Both the position numbers and the translations under genes were made by a program. Positions 1 to 4,969 of a stretch of DNA of 5,792 nt are shown here, piece after piece (position 1 is the stretch's first letter; each line of letters starts with the position of its first letter). The DNA is from Leucobacter sp. (GTDB lineage Bacteria; Actinomycetota; Actinomycetes; Actinomycetales; Microbacteriaceae). Below the pieces are notes generated by a model, which saw only the letters and a list, made by a program, of their open reading frames with translations, was not told the origin of the DNA and did no database searches. The stretch spans positions 1-5,792 of the forward strand of contig JAAZHL010000236.1 in the NCBI GenBank assembly GCA_012510755.1. Direction: 5' to 3'.

Positions 1-1
1 C

Positions 2-574
2 CTTGCTGGAGAGCACGGGCTTCGGCGCGCAGAGATAGCAGTTGTCCACACTGCTGACCTGATCCCAGCCAGCGACGGTTTCTCCCTGCGGGTGCATGGG
101 AAAGGCGGCAAGACCCGCATCGTTCCTCTGTCAGATCAGCTCGCGTATCACCTCGCGAGGCACCCTGACGGTTATCTGTTCCCAGGGGATATTGACGGGC
201 ACCTCTCCCCGAGAAGGGTGGCACAGCTTGCCAGAATGGTGCTACCTGCTGAATGGACGCTCCACAAACTCCGGCACATGTTTGCGACCCGAGCCTACGC
301 TGTCTCTCACGATCTGGTGTCGGTTCAAGAACTCTTAGGTCACGTCTCAATTGCCACCACCCGTGCGTATGTGGCAAAGGATCAAACCGCGCTACGTACC
401 GTGGTAAACGCAGTAGCGGCGCGGTCGTTCACCTCCAACAAAGACCAAAGTATTCGGGCAAGAGAAGAGCAATCAGTCACTGTCGACATCGCCCGGATTT
501 CAAGCGACCAGGCGGTGCAACTGATTGCATTGCTCAGCTCAAAAGTTGAAGTGCCCAATACGGGTTTCGGGTAA
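2..574 (+). CDS. Tyrosine recombinase/integrase, C-terminal catalytic part (5' cut by window)
   Basis: The frame is open from the left edge and ends at TAA 572-574, giving 190 visible residues; the N-terminal arm/core-binding domain lies outside the window. The catalytic set of the phage-integrase/XerC-D family is visible: Arg I in GLRRAEI (about visible residue 8), the beta-hairpin Lys in HGKGGKTR (34), the His and Arg of HKLRHMFATR (88 and 91), the second His of LLGH (114) and the nucleophilic Tyr of TTRAYV (123). Such enzymes cut and rejoin DNA at specific sites through a 3'-phosphotyrosine bond, for element integration, excision or resolution. A tail of about 67 residues follows the Tyr, longer than in XerC/D, so a mobile-element integrase is the better guess (inference). 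A GTG at 92 is internal, because catalytic Arg I lies upstream of it. No att site could be identified. Confidence 0.93.
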   Translation, partial: LAGEHGLRRAEIAVVHTADLIPASDGFSLRVHGKGGKTRIVPLSDQLAYHLARHPDGYLFPGDIDGHLSPRRVAQLARMVLPAEWTLHKLRHMFATRAYAVSHDLVSVQELLGHVSIATTRAYVAKDQTALRTVVNAVAARSFTSNKDQSIRAREEQSVTVDIARISSDQAVQLIALLSSKVEVPNTGFG

Positions 575-581
575 GGGGTTT

Positions 582-794
582 CTAATGATTCTTTGGCTGT
601 GAAGCCTGCGGCAGTCTACGGAACCCACGCCGCCGCACCACTTCACCACCACGCCCGCTGCGCGGGCATAGTTGCCTGGGGAGCCTCGCCCGCCTGCAGC
701 TGCGCTTTGTCGTGCGCGGTCTCACCCTCTCGTGGCGCTCTGGCGAGTGTTCTCCGAACGGCACTACGTGCCTTCACAGCAAAAGAAATATGAG
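582..794. repeat. Gene-free structured segment bounded by 23-bp imperfect inverted repeats
   Basis: Bases 582-604 and the reverse complement of 772-794 match at 19 of 23 positions. The inner 14 bases (CTTTGGCTGTGAAG versus CTTTTGCTGTGAAG) match at 13 of 14. The enclosed 167 bp are GC-rich and contain further hairpins: GCCCGC-TGC-GCGGGC (653-667, perfect 6-bp stem) and GGCAC-TAC-GTGCC (760-772, perfect 5-bp stem directly inside the right arm). The short reading frames across it have arginine/cysteine-rich translations without domain character, so I regard it as non-coding. It lies between the integrase stop and nrdH. It may be a MITE-like insertion, a structured RNA or a recombination-related site. 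I see no convincing target-site duplication next to the arms. Confidence 0.6.
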
Positions 795-845
795 TGAGTT
801 TTTGAGAGTAGCGCGGCAACGCACATCGAAGGCAGAGAGGGAACC

Positions 846-1085
846 ATGAGCGAGAACACCATCATCGTCTACAGCAAGCCAGACTGCGTGCAATGCAACG
901 CAACCTACCGGGCACTCGACAGCAAAGGTATCCAATACACCGTCATCGACATTACCGAGAACGCTGCAGCACTCGAATACGTCACTGAAGACCTCAAATA
1001 CAGCGCCGCACCAGTTGTCGTCGTAGACGACAACCTCCACTGGGCAGGATTCCGACCCGACAAGATCGCTGCACTTGCAGCCTGA
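846..1085 (+). CDS. nrdH: NrdH-like glutaredoxin-family redoxin
   Basis: This 79-residue protein has the length and fold signature of NrdH. There is an N-terminal beta strand (TIIVYSKPDC), the redox-active CVQC motif (Cys14-Cys17), a cis-Pro region at SAAPVV (Pro56) and the family hallmark WAGFRPDKI (66-74). NrdH is a cytosolic thiol redoxin, reduced by thioredoxin reductase, that supplies electrons to class Ib ribonucleotide reductase (NrdEF). The ATG is preceded by GAGAGGG at 835-841, a good ribosome binding site four bases upstream. The usual chromosomal partners nrdI, nrdE and nrdF do not follow. Instead, the two next genes lie 19 and 7 bp apart in the same direction, a stand-alone nrdH arrangement common on actinobacterial phages and integrative elements. 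The family call is secure; whether it serves the host reductase is inference. Confidence 0.92.
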   Translation: MSENTIIVYSKPDCVQCNATYRALDSKGIQYTVIDITENAAALEYVTEDLKYSAAPVVVVDDNLHWAGFRPDKIAALAA

Positions 1086-1104
1086 ACGCAAAGGAACGTA
1101 CGAC

Positions 1105-1533
1105 ATGGCATGGGAAACAATCAACGAGAACGTCACCCAGCAATCAGACCTCACACAGCAGGAACTTGAACACGCGCTACGCGAGTGGGCTAGAGGCGTC
1201 TACTCGCAGATGGCTGGCGTCGAGCTTCTGATCAAACACGGCCGCGCGGTTTACCCACGCGCGCCCTGGATAGGAACCGATACCCAAGGGTTCGCCTGGA
1301 TCGACTGCGAATCGCTCATTACCGAAAGCGGAGCATACTCCGGGGGAGAACGGAGACTCTTCGCGATCGCTGCCTCATTGATCGACGGGCTCAGCATTCG
1401 ACTTAATGACGCAGTCACCGGCCTCGACCATGCGAACGCCCGACTCGTGCTAGACGCGATCGCCACAGCCGCTGGCTTCGCGGAACCCACAATCAGTTTT
1501 GAACGCGACCCACAAGCTCCCCCACGCAGCTAA
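1105..1533 (+). CDS. Conserved hypothetical protein with ABC-ATPase-like signature, no Walker A
   Basis: This 142-residue soluble protein starts at ATG 1105 with AAGGA at 1091-1095, nine bases upstream; a TTG at 1075 inside nrdH is a less likely start. Residues 11-45 look helical. Residues 78-113 resemble the second half of an ABC/SMC-type ATPase. YSGGERRLFAIAASL (78-92) mimics the LSGGQ signature helix. LNDAVTGLD (100-108) sits where Walker B plus D-loop (LLDEPTSGLD) would be, at almost the same spacing. There is no GxxGxGKS/T P-loop anywhere, and the position of the catalytic Glu is Ala103, so ATP hydrolysis by this protein alone is unlikely. From memory, similar short unannotated proteins occur on actinobacterial phages and elements. 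It lies 19 bp after nrdH and 7 bp before the methyltransferase-like gene, so probably in one transcript. Function unknown; the ABC resemblance may reflect distant ancestry or convergence. Confidence 0.85.
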   Translation: MAWETINENVTQQSDLTQQELEHALREWARGVYSQMAGVELLIKHGRAVYPRAPWIGTDTQGFAWIDCESLITESGAYSGGERRLFAIAASLIDGLSIRLNDAVTGLDHANARLVLDAIATAAGFAEPTISFERDPQAPPRS

Positions 1534-1540
1534 ACCCACG

Positions 1541-2092
1541 ATGAAACTCGCAATTGCCGACCCGCCATATTACAGACGAGCTCAACGCTGGTACGGCACC
1601 CACCGAGGGCACCAAAACGGACGCGGCAAACCTGACCAGCACCCAGACGCCGCCACATGGGATCAACTCGACACACACCTCGAACTGCTCGAACGGCTCG
1701 AAACGGAATTCGACGGTTGGGCATATGCAGGCAGCCCCGACTATCTCGCTGCACTCGCCCCGGCGATCCCCGCTCACGCGGAGATCGCCGTGTGGCGACG
1801 CGGGAACGCGATCCCAAACGGCAGCAGGATACGTCACCTCTGGGAGTTCGTAATCGTGCGAGTCCCAGACGGTAGAACTGCACGCGGCACCGGTCTCGAC
1901 GTAGACGATGTACTCGACAGCGGCATACAGACCCGAAACAGGTTCGTTGGCGCGAAACCCGAAGCCTGGACACGGTGGGTGCTCGCCCTACTCGGACACG
2001 ACCCGGGCCAAGACGAAGTCGTTGATCTGTTCCCCGGTTCAGGGGCAGTTCTCACCGCAAGTGACGGATTGCTCCCACTCCCCCTTGCTTAA
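1541..2092 (+). CDS. Small DPPY-motif DNA methyltransferase-like protein
   Basis: This 183-residue protein opens with MKLAIADPPYY, placing the catalytic DPPY motif (IV; residues 7-10) at the very N-terminus. It ends with GAKPEAWTRWVLALLG (137-152) and VVDLFPGSGAV (160-170), an F-x-G-x-G AdoMet-binding motif I. The order IV before I is that of beta-class amino-methyltransferases (N6-adenine or N4-cytosine). The protein is about half the usual length and has little room for a separate target-recognition domain, and motifs II and III after motif I are not evident. I chose ATG 1541 because the conserved part begins there; an in-frame TTG at 1499 overlaps the upstream gene. No clear Shine-Dalgarno is visible, so the 7-bp gap suggests translational coupling to the upstream gene. 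There is no nearby restriction endonuclease, so it would be an orphan enzyme. Activity is inferred from motifs only. Confidence 0.85.
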   Translation: MKLAIADPPYYRRAQRWYGTHRGHQNGRGKPDQHPDAATWDQLDTHLELLERLETEFDGWAYAGSPDYLAALAPAIPAHAEIAVWRRGNAIPNGSRIRHLWEFVIVRVPDGRTARGTGLDVDDVLDSGIQTRNRFVGAKPEAWTRWVLALLGHDPGQDEVVDLFPGSGAVLTASDGLLPLPLA

Positions 2093-2180
2093 AGGCGCAT
2101 CACCCGACTCCAGCTGCGCGCCCACATTCTCGAACGCTGTCGGCCAGCTACTGAAACTCGGGCAGCGCACCAATTCGGGT

Positions 2181-2193
2181 TACACTTTCCGGC
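2181..2193 (+). promoter_or_regulatory. Putative -10 box of a leaderless promoter
   Basis: TACACT at 2181-2186 fits the actinobacterial TANNNT -10 pattern and lies exactly seven bases before ATG 2194, so transcription would start at or next to the start codon. No Shine-Dalgarno precedes that ATG, which agrees with a leaderless message. No good -35 hexamer is seen at 16-18 bp spacing. Confidence 0.5.
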
Positions 2194-2349
2194 ATGGATC
2201 GGAAAGCCAAGATTCTTGAGCTGCGAGCACAAGGACTCACATACCGAGAAATCGCTGAGCAAGTGGGTGTGTCTAAAGCCTGGGTTGGTCATGTCGTGAA
2301 CCGGGAAGAGTTCGAGCGGCTAGTAGCCGAGCTTCGCAATAAAAGGTGA
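2194..2349 (+). CDS. 51-residue helix-turn-helix DNA-binding protein
   Basis: The translation begins MDRKAKILELRAQGLTYREI and ends with a basic tail at TGA 2347-2349. Residues 5-36 form a clear homeodomain-like/sigma-70 region 4-like helix-turn-helix: ILELRAQGLTYREIAEQ, then the turn VGVS, then the recognition helix KAWVGHVV. The rest is a short charged helix (REEFERLVAELRNKR). It is probably a small dimeric DNA-binding regulator or an accessory of the element; the target is unknown. It stands alone on the plus strand, 101 bp after the methyltransferase-like gene, and converges with the minus-strand trio with a 26-bp gap. Despite the small size, the HTH pattern and the upstream -10 box make it credible. 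It resembles the HTH region of the minus-strand gene at 2703-2963 (9 of 25 aligned residues identical). Confidence 0.75.
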   Translation: MDRKAKILELRAQGLTYREIAEQVGVSKAWVGHVVNREEFERLVAELRNKR

Positions 2350-2375
2350 AGCTACACCCCACCGTTACACCAGTG

Positions 2376-2561
2376 TTAATCGACTTGGTACCAGTAGAGA
2401 ACCTGAGTGTCTGCCGGCACATTCGCGGCCGCTTTTGCCGCTTCCCAGTCGGCGCCCTCCCCCAAGTACTCTCGACGCTCGCATTCTTCGAGCTTGCCGT
2501 CTGCGAGGTCTTCCGGGGTGAGGTTCTTGCCCCCGACAGCACCCAAAGCGCGAGCGATCAT
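2376..2561 (-). CDS. Small acidic hypothetical protein (61 aa)
   Basis: The start ATG (2561-2559) overlaps the TGA of the upstream 50-residue gene by four bases (ATGA), a classic translational-coupling junction; the stop is TAA at 2378-2376. The product is acidic and looks mostly helical in the middle (LTPEDLADGKLEECERREYL, then a D-W-E-A-A-K stretch). It ends in an aromatic tail, VLYWYQVD. There are no membrane segments, signal peptide or metal-binding pair. It is the last gene of a minus-strand group of three and converges with the HTH gene ending at 2349. I do not recognise the family; small proteins like this are common in phages and integrative elements. The overlap and gene-like composition support that it is real. 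Confidence 0.7.
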   Translation of the reverse strand: MIARALGAVGGKNLTPEDLADGKLEECERREYLGEGADWEAAKAAANVPADTQVLYWYQVD

Positions 2562-2710
2562 TTGGGGTCGCCTACGGTGTCGCGTACCGCTGCAAAGTAG
2601 TCGGCTGGCGGCTGCTCGTTGGCCTTGGGAGTGCCGTCAGCCGGTGCAGCGTCCGGTTTCGCAAGCGGTGGGTTTAGCGGGTTCTGAAATACGATCCGGT
2701 GGTCATTCAT
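2558..2710 (-). CDS. 50-residue Pro/Ala-rich hypothetical protein
   Basis: Start ATG at 2710-2708 is preceded by AAGGAG seven bases upstream, the best ribosome binding site of the minus strand in this window. The stop TGA (2560-2558) overlaps the next gene. The protein reads MNDHRIVFQNPLNPPLAKPD, then a Pro/Ala/Glu-rich linker and a short C-terminal YFAAVRDTVGDPK helix. It looks largely disordered, without catalytic motifs. It overlaps the end of the upstream HTH gene by eight bases, so all three minus-strand genes appear to be one transcript with coupled translation. Family and function are unknown; a partner or linker protein for its neighbours is only a guess. Confidence 0.68.
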   Translation of the reverse strand: MNDHRIVFQNPLNPPLAKPDAAPADGTPKANEQPPADYFAAVRDTVGDPK

Positions 2711-2963
2711 TGCTCGGCTCCTTGCCTACGATTCTCGCAACCTTGGGCTGTGAGACGCCCACGATCTGAGCGACCCGATACTTACTTACACCCGCGTCTA
2801 CAGCGGCTCTCATGCCTTCATGCAGCATAGTCTCGACCTTTTGGAGCTCGGCCTCTGCGGCGCGGTATGCTGCGGTGATTTCCTCGAGGTGGCTGGCGAT
2901 GGAGGCGACGCGGTCCTCGTGGGCCCGCTCAAAAAAGTGTTCTAACTTCGCGTCAACATCGCC
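2703..2963 (-). pseudogene. Small coiled-coil/HTH protein gene with unresolved or frameshifted start
   Basis: The frame is open for 86 codons from just after a TAA-TAG pair (2969-2964) to TGA 2705-2703 and is clearly protein-like. An acidic helical stretch (LEHFFERAHEDRVASIASHL, continuing to about residue 52) leads into a helix-turn-helix (AGVSKYRVAQIVGVSQPKVA, then RIVG). However, no ATG, GTG or TTG occurs in frame before ATG 2828. An out-of-frame ATG at 2959-2957 would join this frame if one base were restored between it and about 2942; as it stands it gives only five codons before TAG. Either a one-base deletion has broken the gene, or translation starts internally at ATG 2828. That ATG has AAGG eight bases upstream and would give a 41-residue bare HTH protein. 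Proteins of this helix-plus-HTH layout are common small regulators on actinobacterial elements (from memory). Confidence 0.65.
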
Positions 2964-3055
2964 CTATTAGTGATTTGCGTTTCTTCCGAGGCGTAGGTGC
3001 TGGGGCTGATTTGTTCGCGAGCTTGATGTCAGTGTGATGTACTACGCTCTTCTTA

Positions 3056-3071
3056 TCGAACAAACTTTCGA
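3056..3071. promoter_or_regulatory. LexA operator (SOS box) of umuDC
   Basis: TCGAACAAACTTTCGA matches the Gram-positive/actinobacterial LexA consensus TCGAAC-N4-GTTCGA at all but one of the 12 defined positions (T instead of G opening the right half). It ends on the base before the umuD ATG, so bound LexA would block transcription initiation or early elongation. A -10-like TACGCT (3043-3048) and a -35-like TTGATG (3023-3028) lie upstream, but the 14-bp spacing is poor, so the exact promoter is uncertain. Confidence 0.85.
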
Positions 3072-3524
3072 ATGGGGTGTGTGGTGCGTGTCGTAAAAGC
3101 TTGGGCGGTCGTGTCCGATAGCGCCCCTATCTTGATCCCACTCTCAGAGCTAGAAGCATCATGCGGGTTCCCTTCGCCCGCGCAGGACTACCGCACCAAT
3201 GAGATTGATCTCAACGAGGTGTTGTTCACAAACAGGCAGGCATCATTTTTGATGAGGGCGCGCGGCCACTCGATGACCCGAGCGGGAATTTTTGATGGTG
3301 ATGAGCTGATCGTTGACCGGTCAATCGCGCCGCTTGATGGTCATGTGGTCGTAGCTGCCGTTGATGGTGAGATGCTTGTGAAGCGGCTGAGGCTCCCGGC
3401 CACTGGCGGGGTCGTGCTTGCCGCTGAGCACCCCGATTATCCGAACCTTCGACTTGCAGAACTGTCAGAGCTTCGAGTGTGGGGAGTAGTCACCAGGAGC
3501 CTGCACCGTGTCTCACGAGACTGA
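3072..3524 (+). CDS. umuD: UmuD-like self-cleaving SOS mutagenesis protein
   Basis: This 150-residue S24/LexA-family protein would be cleaved, with RecA filaments as co-protease, to the active UmuD' that joins UmuC in a translesion polymerase. It aligns well with E. coli UmuD: the Cys-Gly cleavage site in ASCGFPSPAQDY (Cys31-Gly32), the catalytic Ser67 in RGHSM and Lys104 in MLVKRL. The Ser-Lys separation of 37 residues equals that in E. coli (Ser60/Lys97). IFDGDELIVDR and HVVVAAVDGEM are the family's core beta strands. ATG 3072 abuts the SOS box and has no Shine-Dalgarno; GTG codons at 3081, 3084 and 3111 are alternatives, and the conserved part starts near residue 19. Its 3' end overlaps umuC by 17 bases. 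Induction by DNA damage via LexA is predicted from the operator. Confidence 0.95.
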   Translation: MGCVVRVVKAWAVVSDSAPILIPLSELEASCGFPSPAQDYRTNEIDLNEVLFTNRQASFLMRARGHSMTRAGIFDGDELIVDRSIAPLDGHVVVAAVDGEMLVKRLRLPATGGVVLAAEHPDYPNLRLAELSELRVWGVVTRSLHRVSRD

Positions 3525-4794
3525 ACGCATGATCGCGCTGGTCGACTGCGAGAGTTTCTACGCCAGCTGTGAGCGAGTATTCGACCCACGACTCGACACC
3601 GCGCCCATCGTGGTGTTATCCAACAACGACGGCTGCGTCGTCGCAATGAATCGTGAAGCCAAAGCCCACAATATTCCGATGGGCACCCCCTGGTTCAAAC
3701 TGAAAGGCTACGCCAAACACCACGGCATCATTGCACGATCAAGCAACTATGAACTCTATGGCAGCCTGTCCGCCAGAATCATGCACATCATCGGCCGGTT
3801 CGCTGCCTGGCAAGAGGTCTACTCCATCGACGAGTCATTCATCGGGCTGAAAGGCACGACACAAGAACTGATCGACGTCGGCCGCGCCATACGTGCTGAC
3901 GTACTCGCCAGCGTCGGAATTCCAGTACGGGTGGGAATCGGCCGCACCAAGACACTCGCAAAGCTCGCATCGCGTGGCGCGAAAGCTGACCTCACACTTA
4001 ACGGGGTCTGCCACCTTGGTAGTTACTCCGAGCGCCAGCTCGACCACATCATGCGACATACACACGTCACCGACCTGTGGGGCGTCGCGAACCGAACCGG
4101 TAAACGGCTGGCAGCGCTGGGCATTCACACTGCCGATGAGCTGCGAGACGCTGACGCAAAATGGATCAGAAAGAAGTTCTCCGTCGTACTCGAGCGCACC
4201 GTCATGGAACTCAGGGGTGTCCCCTGCATCGAGTTGGAACCGACTCCGCGACAATACAAAGATCAACTCATCTTCTCCCGATCGTTCTCCAAGCCGGTCA
4301 CCACTGCGCGAGAGATGTCGCAAGTCCTCTCGATCTACGCGCAGCAAGTCAGCGGGCGACTTCGTGACGCCGGACAAATCGCCGGGTTCGTAACTGCGTG
4401 GGCGGCGACAGCCTGGTACAAAGAAGGGCCGTCGCACACGCCCCGCGTCAGCGTCACACTGCCTGTCCCCACTGACGACCCTGTCGTCATCGCTAAGGCG
4501 ACACTCGCATTGACGCGGCACGTGCACGACGCGACACCTTACGTTCGCGCCGGCGTCGTCCTGACCGGGTTGACGCGACGTGACGCCACGATACCGCTGT
4601 CGCTCTTCCGCGACGACAGCCAGACGCGACAGCTTGGCGCGACACTTGACGCGATCACCCAGCGACATGGGGCGGGGACAATAGGCGTCGGGCTCGGTGG
4701 CCTCCGGCAACGACCTGCATGGGATATGCGTCGCGACATGCTCTCGCGTCGCGCCACAACGCACTGGGAAGAACTCTGCGAGGTTCAGGCATGA
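3508..4794 (+). CDS. umuC: UmuC-like Y-family translesion DNA polymerase (Pol V catalytic subunit)
   Basis: This 428-residue protein has full UmuC length (E. coli about 420). The palm/finger motif MIALVDCESFYASCERVFDP carries the metal-binding Asp13. LSNNDGCVVAMNREAKA follows, then YSIDESFI (105-112) with the catalytic Asp108-Glu109 pair. VGIGRTKTLAKLAS leads into the HhH/thumb region, the little-finger domain begins around RSFSKPVT, and the C-terminal tail WDMRRDMLSRRATTHWEEL is typical of UmuC. With UmuD' it copies damaged DNA with low fidelity. GTG 3508 is preferred because AGGAG (3495-3499) precedes it at eight-base spacing and the 17-base overlap with umuD suggests coupling; ATG 3529 is the alternative. 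The last 400 bp carry many GCGACA/TGACGC hexamers that are rare earlier in the gene. Plasmid and ICE borne umuDC homologues (MucAB, RumAB) are known, and this copy may be mobile-element borne. Confidence 0.97.
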   Translation: MSHETERMIALVDCESFYASCERVFDPRLDTAPIVVLSNNDGCVVAMNREAKAHNIPMGTPWFKLKGYAKHHGIIARSSNYELYGSLSARIMHIIGRFAAWQEVYSIDESFIGLKGTTQELIDVGRAIRADVLASVGIPVRVGIGRTKTLAKLASRGAKADLTLNGVCHLGSYSERQLDHIMRHTHVTDLWGVANRTGKRLAALGIHTADELRDADAKWIRKKFSVVLERTVMELRGVPCIELEPTPRQYKDQLIFSRSFSKPVTTAREMSQVLSIYAQQVSGRLRDAGQIAGFVTAWAATAWYKEGPSHTPRVSVTLPVPTDDPVVIAKATLALTRHVHDATPYVRAGVVLTGLTRRDATIPLSLFRDDSQTRQLGATLDAITQRHGAGTIGVGLGGLRQRPAWDMRRDMLSRRATTHWEELCEVQA

Positions 4795-4835
4795 CGCCGC
4801 CGCACCATGTCGCGCCGGCCGTCGCTTCATTGACG

Positions 4836-4865
4836 CCCCGGCGATTCTCTTGCGAGTCGCCGGGG
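4836..4865. terminator. Strong GC hairpin after umuC, probable terminator
   Basis: CCCCGGCGA (4836-4844) and TCGCCGGGG (4857-4865) form a perfect 9-bp stem. Inside it, CTC-TTGC-GAG (4847-4856) adds three more pairs with a TTGC tetraloop after a two-base bulge. It lies 42 bp past the umuC stop in the gap between convergent genes, where it could end transcription from umuC and perhaps from the opposite side. There is no T-tract on either side, so it is not a canonical intrinsic terminator; stem-only terminators are reported for actinobacteria. Confidence 0.6.
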
Positions 4866-4906
4866 GCATTGGCACCTGTTGTGTGTTGCGTGACGTTCAA
4901 TGTCGT

Positions 4907-4937
4907 GGCGTCACCCTCGTCCGAGGTGTCGCACGCC
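4907..4937. terminator. Nested hairpin downstream of the minus-strand zinc-ribbon gene
   Basis: GGCGT (4907-4911) pairs with ACGCC (4933-4937). Inside, CAC (4912-4914) pairs with GTG (4926-4928) and CTC (4916-4918) with GAG (4923-4925) around a GTCC loop, with one bulged base on the left and four on the right. It starts 33 bp beyond the TAG (4972-4970) of the minus-strand gene, as expected for its transcription end. It is weaker and less regular than the hairpin at 4836-4865 and has no T-tract. Confidence 0.35.
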
Positions 4938-4969
4938 AATGTCGCGTCGTTGGGTTGGGTGGCCTGCGG

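Noticed and set aside
582..793. Short open frames on both strands between the integrase and nrdH
   Set aside because: Composition is non-protein-like, no ribosome binding site is evident, and the segment is better explained by its inverted-repeat structure.
2129..2144. TCGAAC half-site at 2129, considered as a second SOS box
   Set aside because: The right half after a four-base spacer does not match GTTCGA (it begins TCGGCC), so no palindrome is formed.
2345..2385. Possible terminator between the convergent HTH gene and the minus-strand trio
   Set aside because: Only 4-bp stems (such as ACAC-CA-GTGT) with implausibly small loops and no T-tract are visible.
2407..2769. 120-codon plus-strand frame opposite the three small minus-strand genes
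   Set aside because: The minus-strand genes have overlapping start/stop junctions, an AAGGAG site and coherent protein character; the plus frame has none of these.
627..4807. 14-base identical string ACGCCGCCGCACCA at 627-640 and 4794-4807, considered as an element-end direct repeat
   Set aside because: Short, low-complexity GC-rich match with no tRNA end or extended homology around either copy, so chance is likely.
3835..4875. Long open frame (346 codons) on the minus strand opposite umuC
   Set aside because: It is fully antisense to a gene with intact catalytic motifs. Its translation is Arg/Asp/Val-rich without domains, as expected from GC-biased third positions of umuC read backwards.
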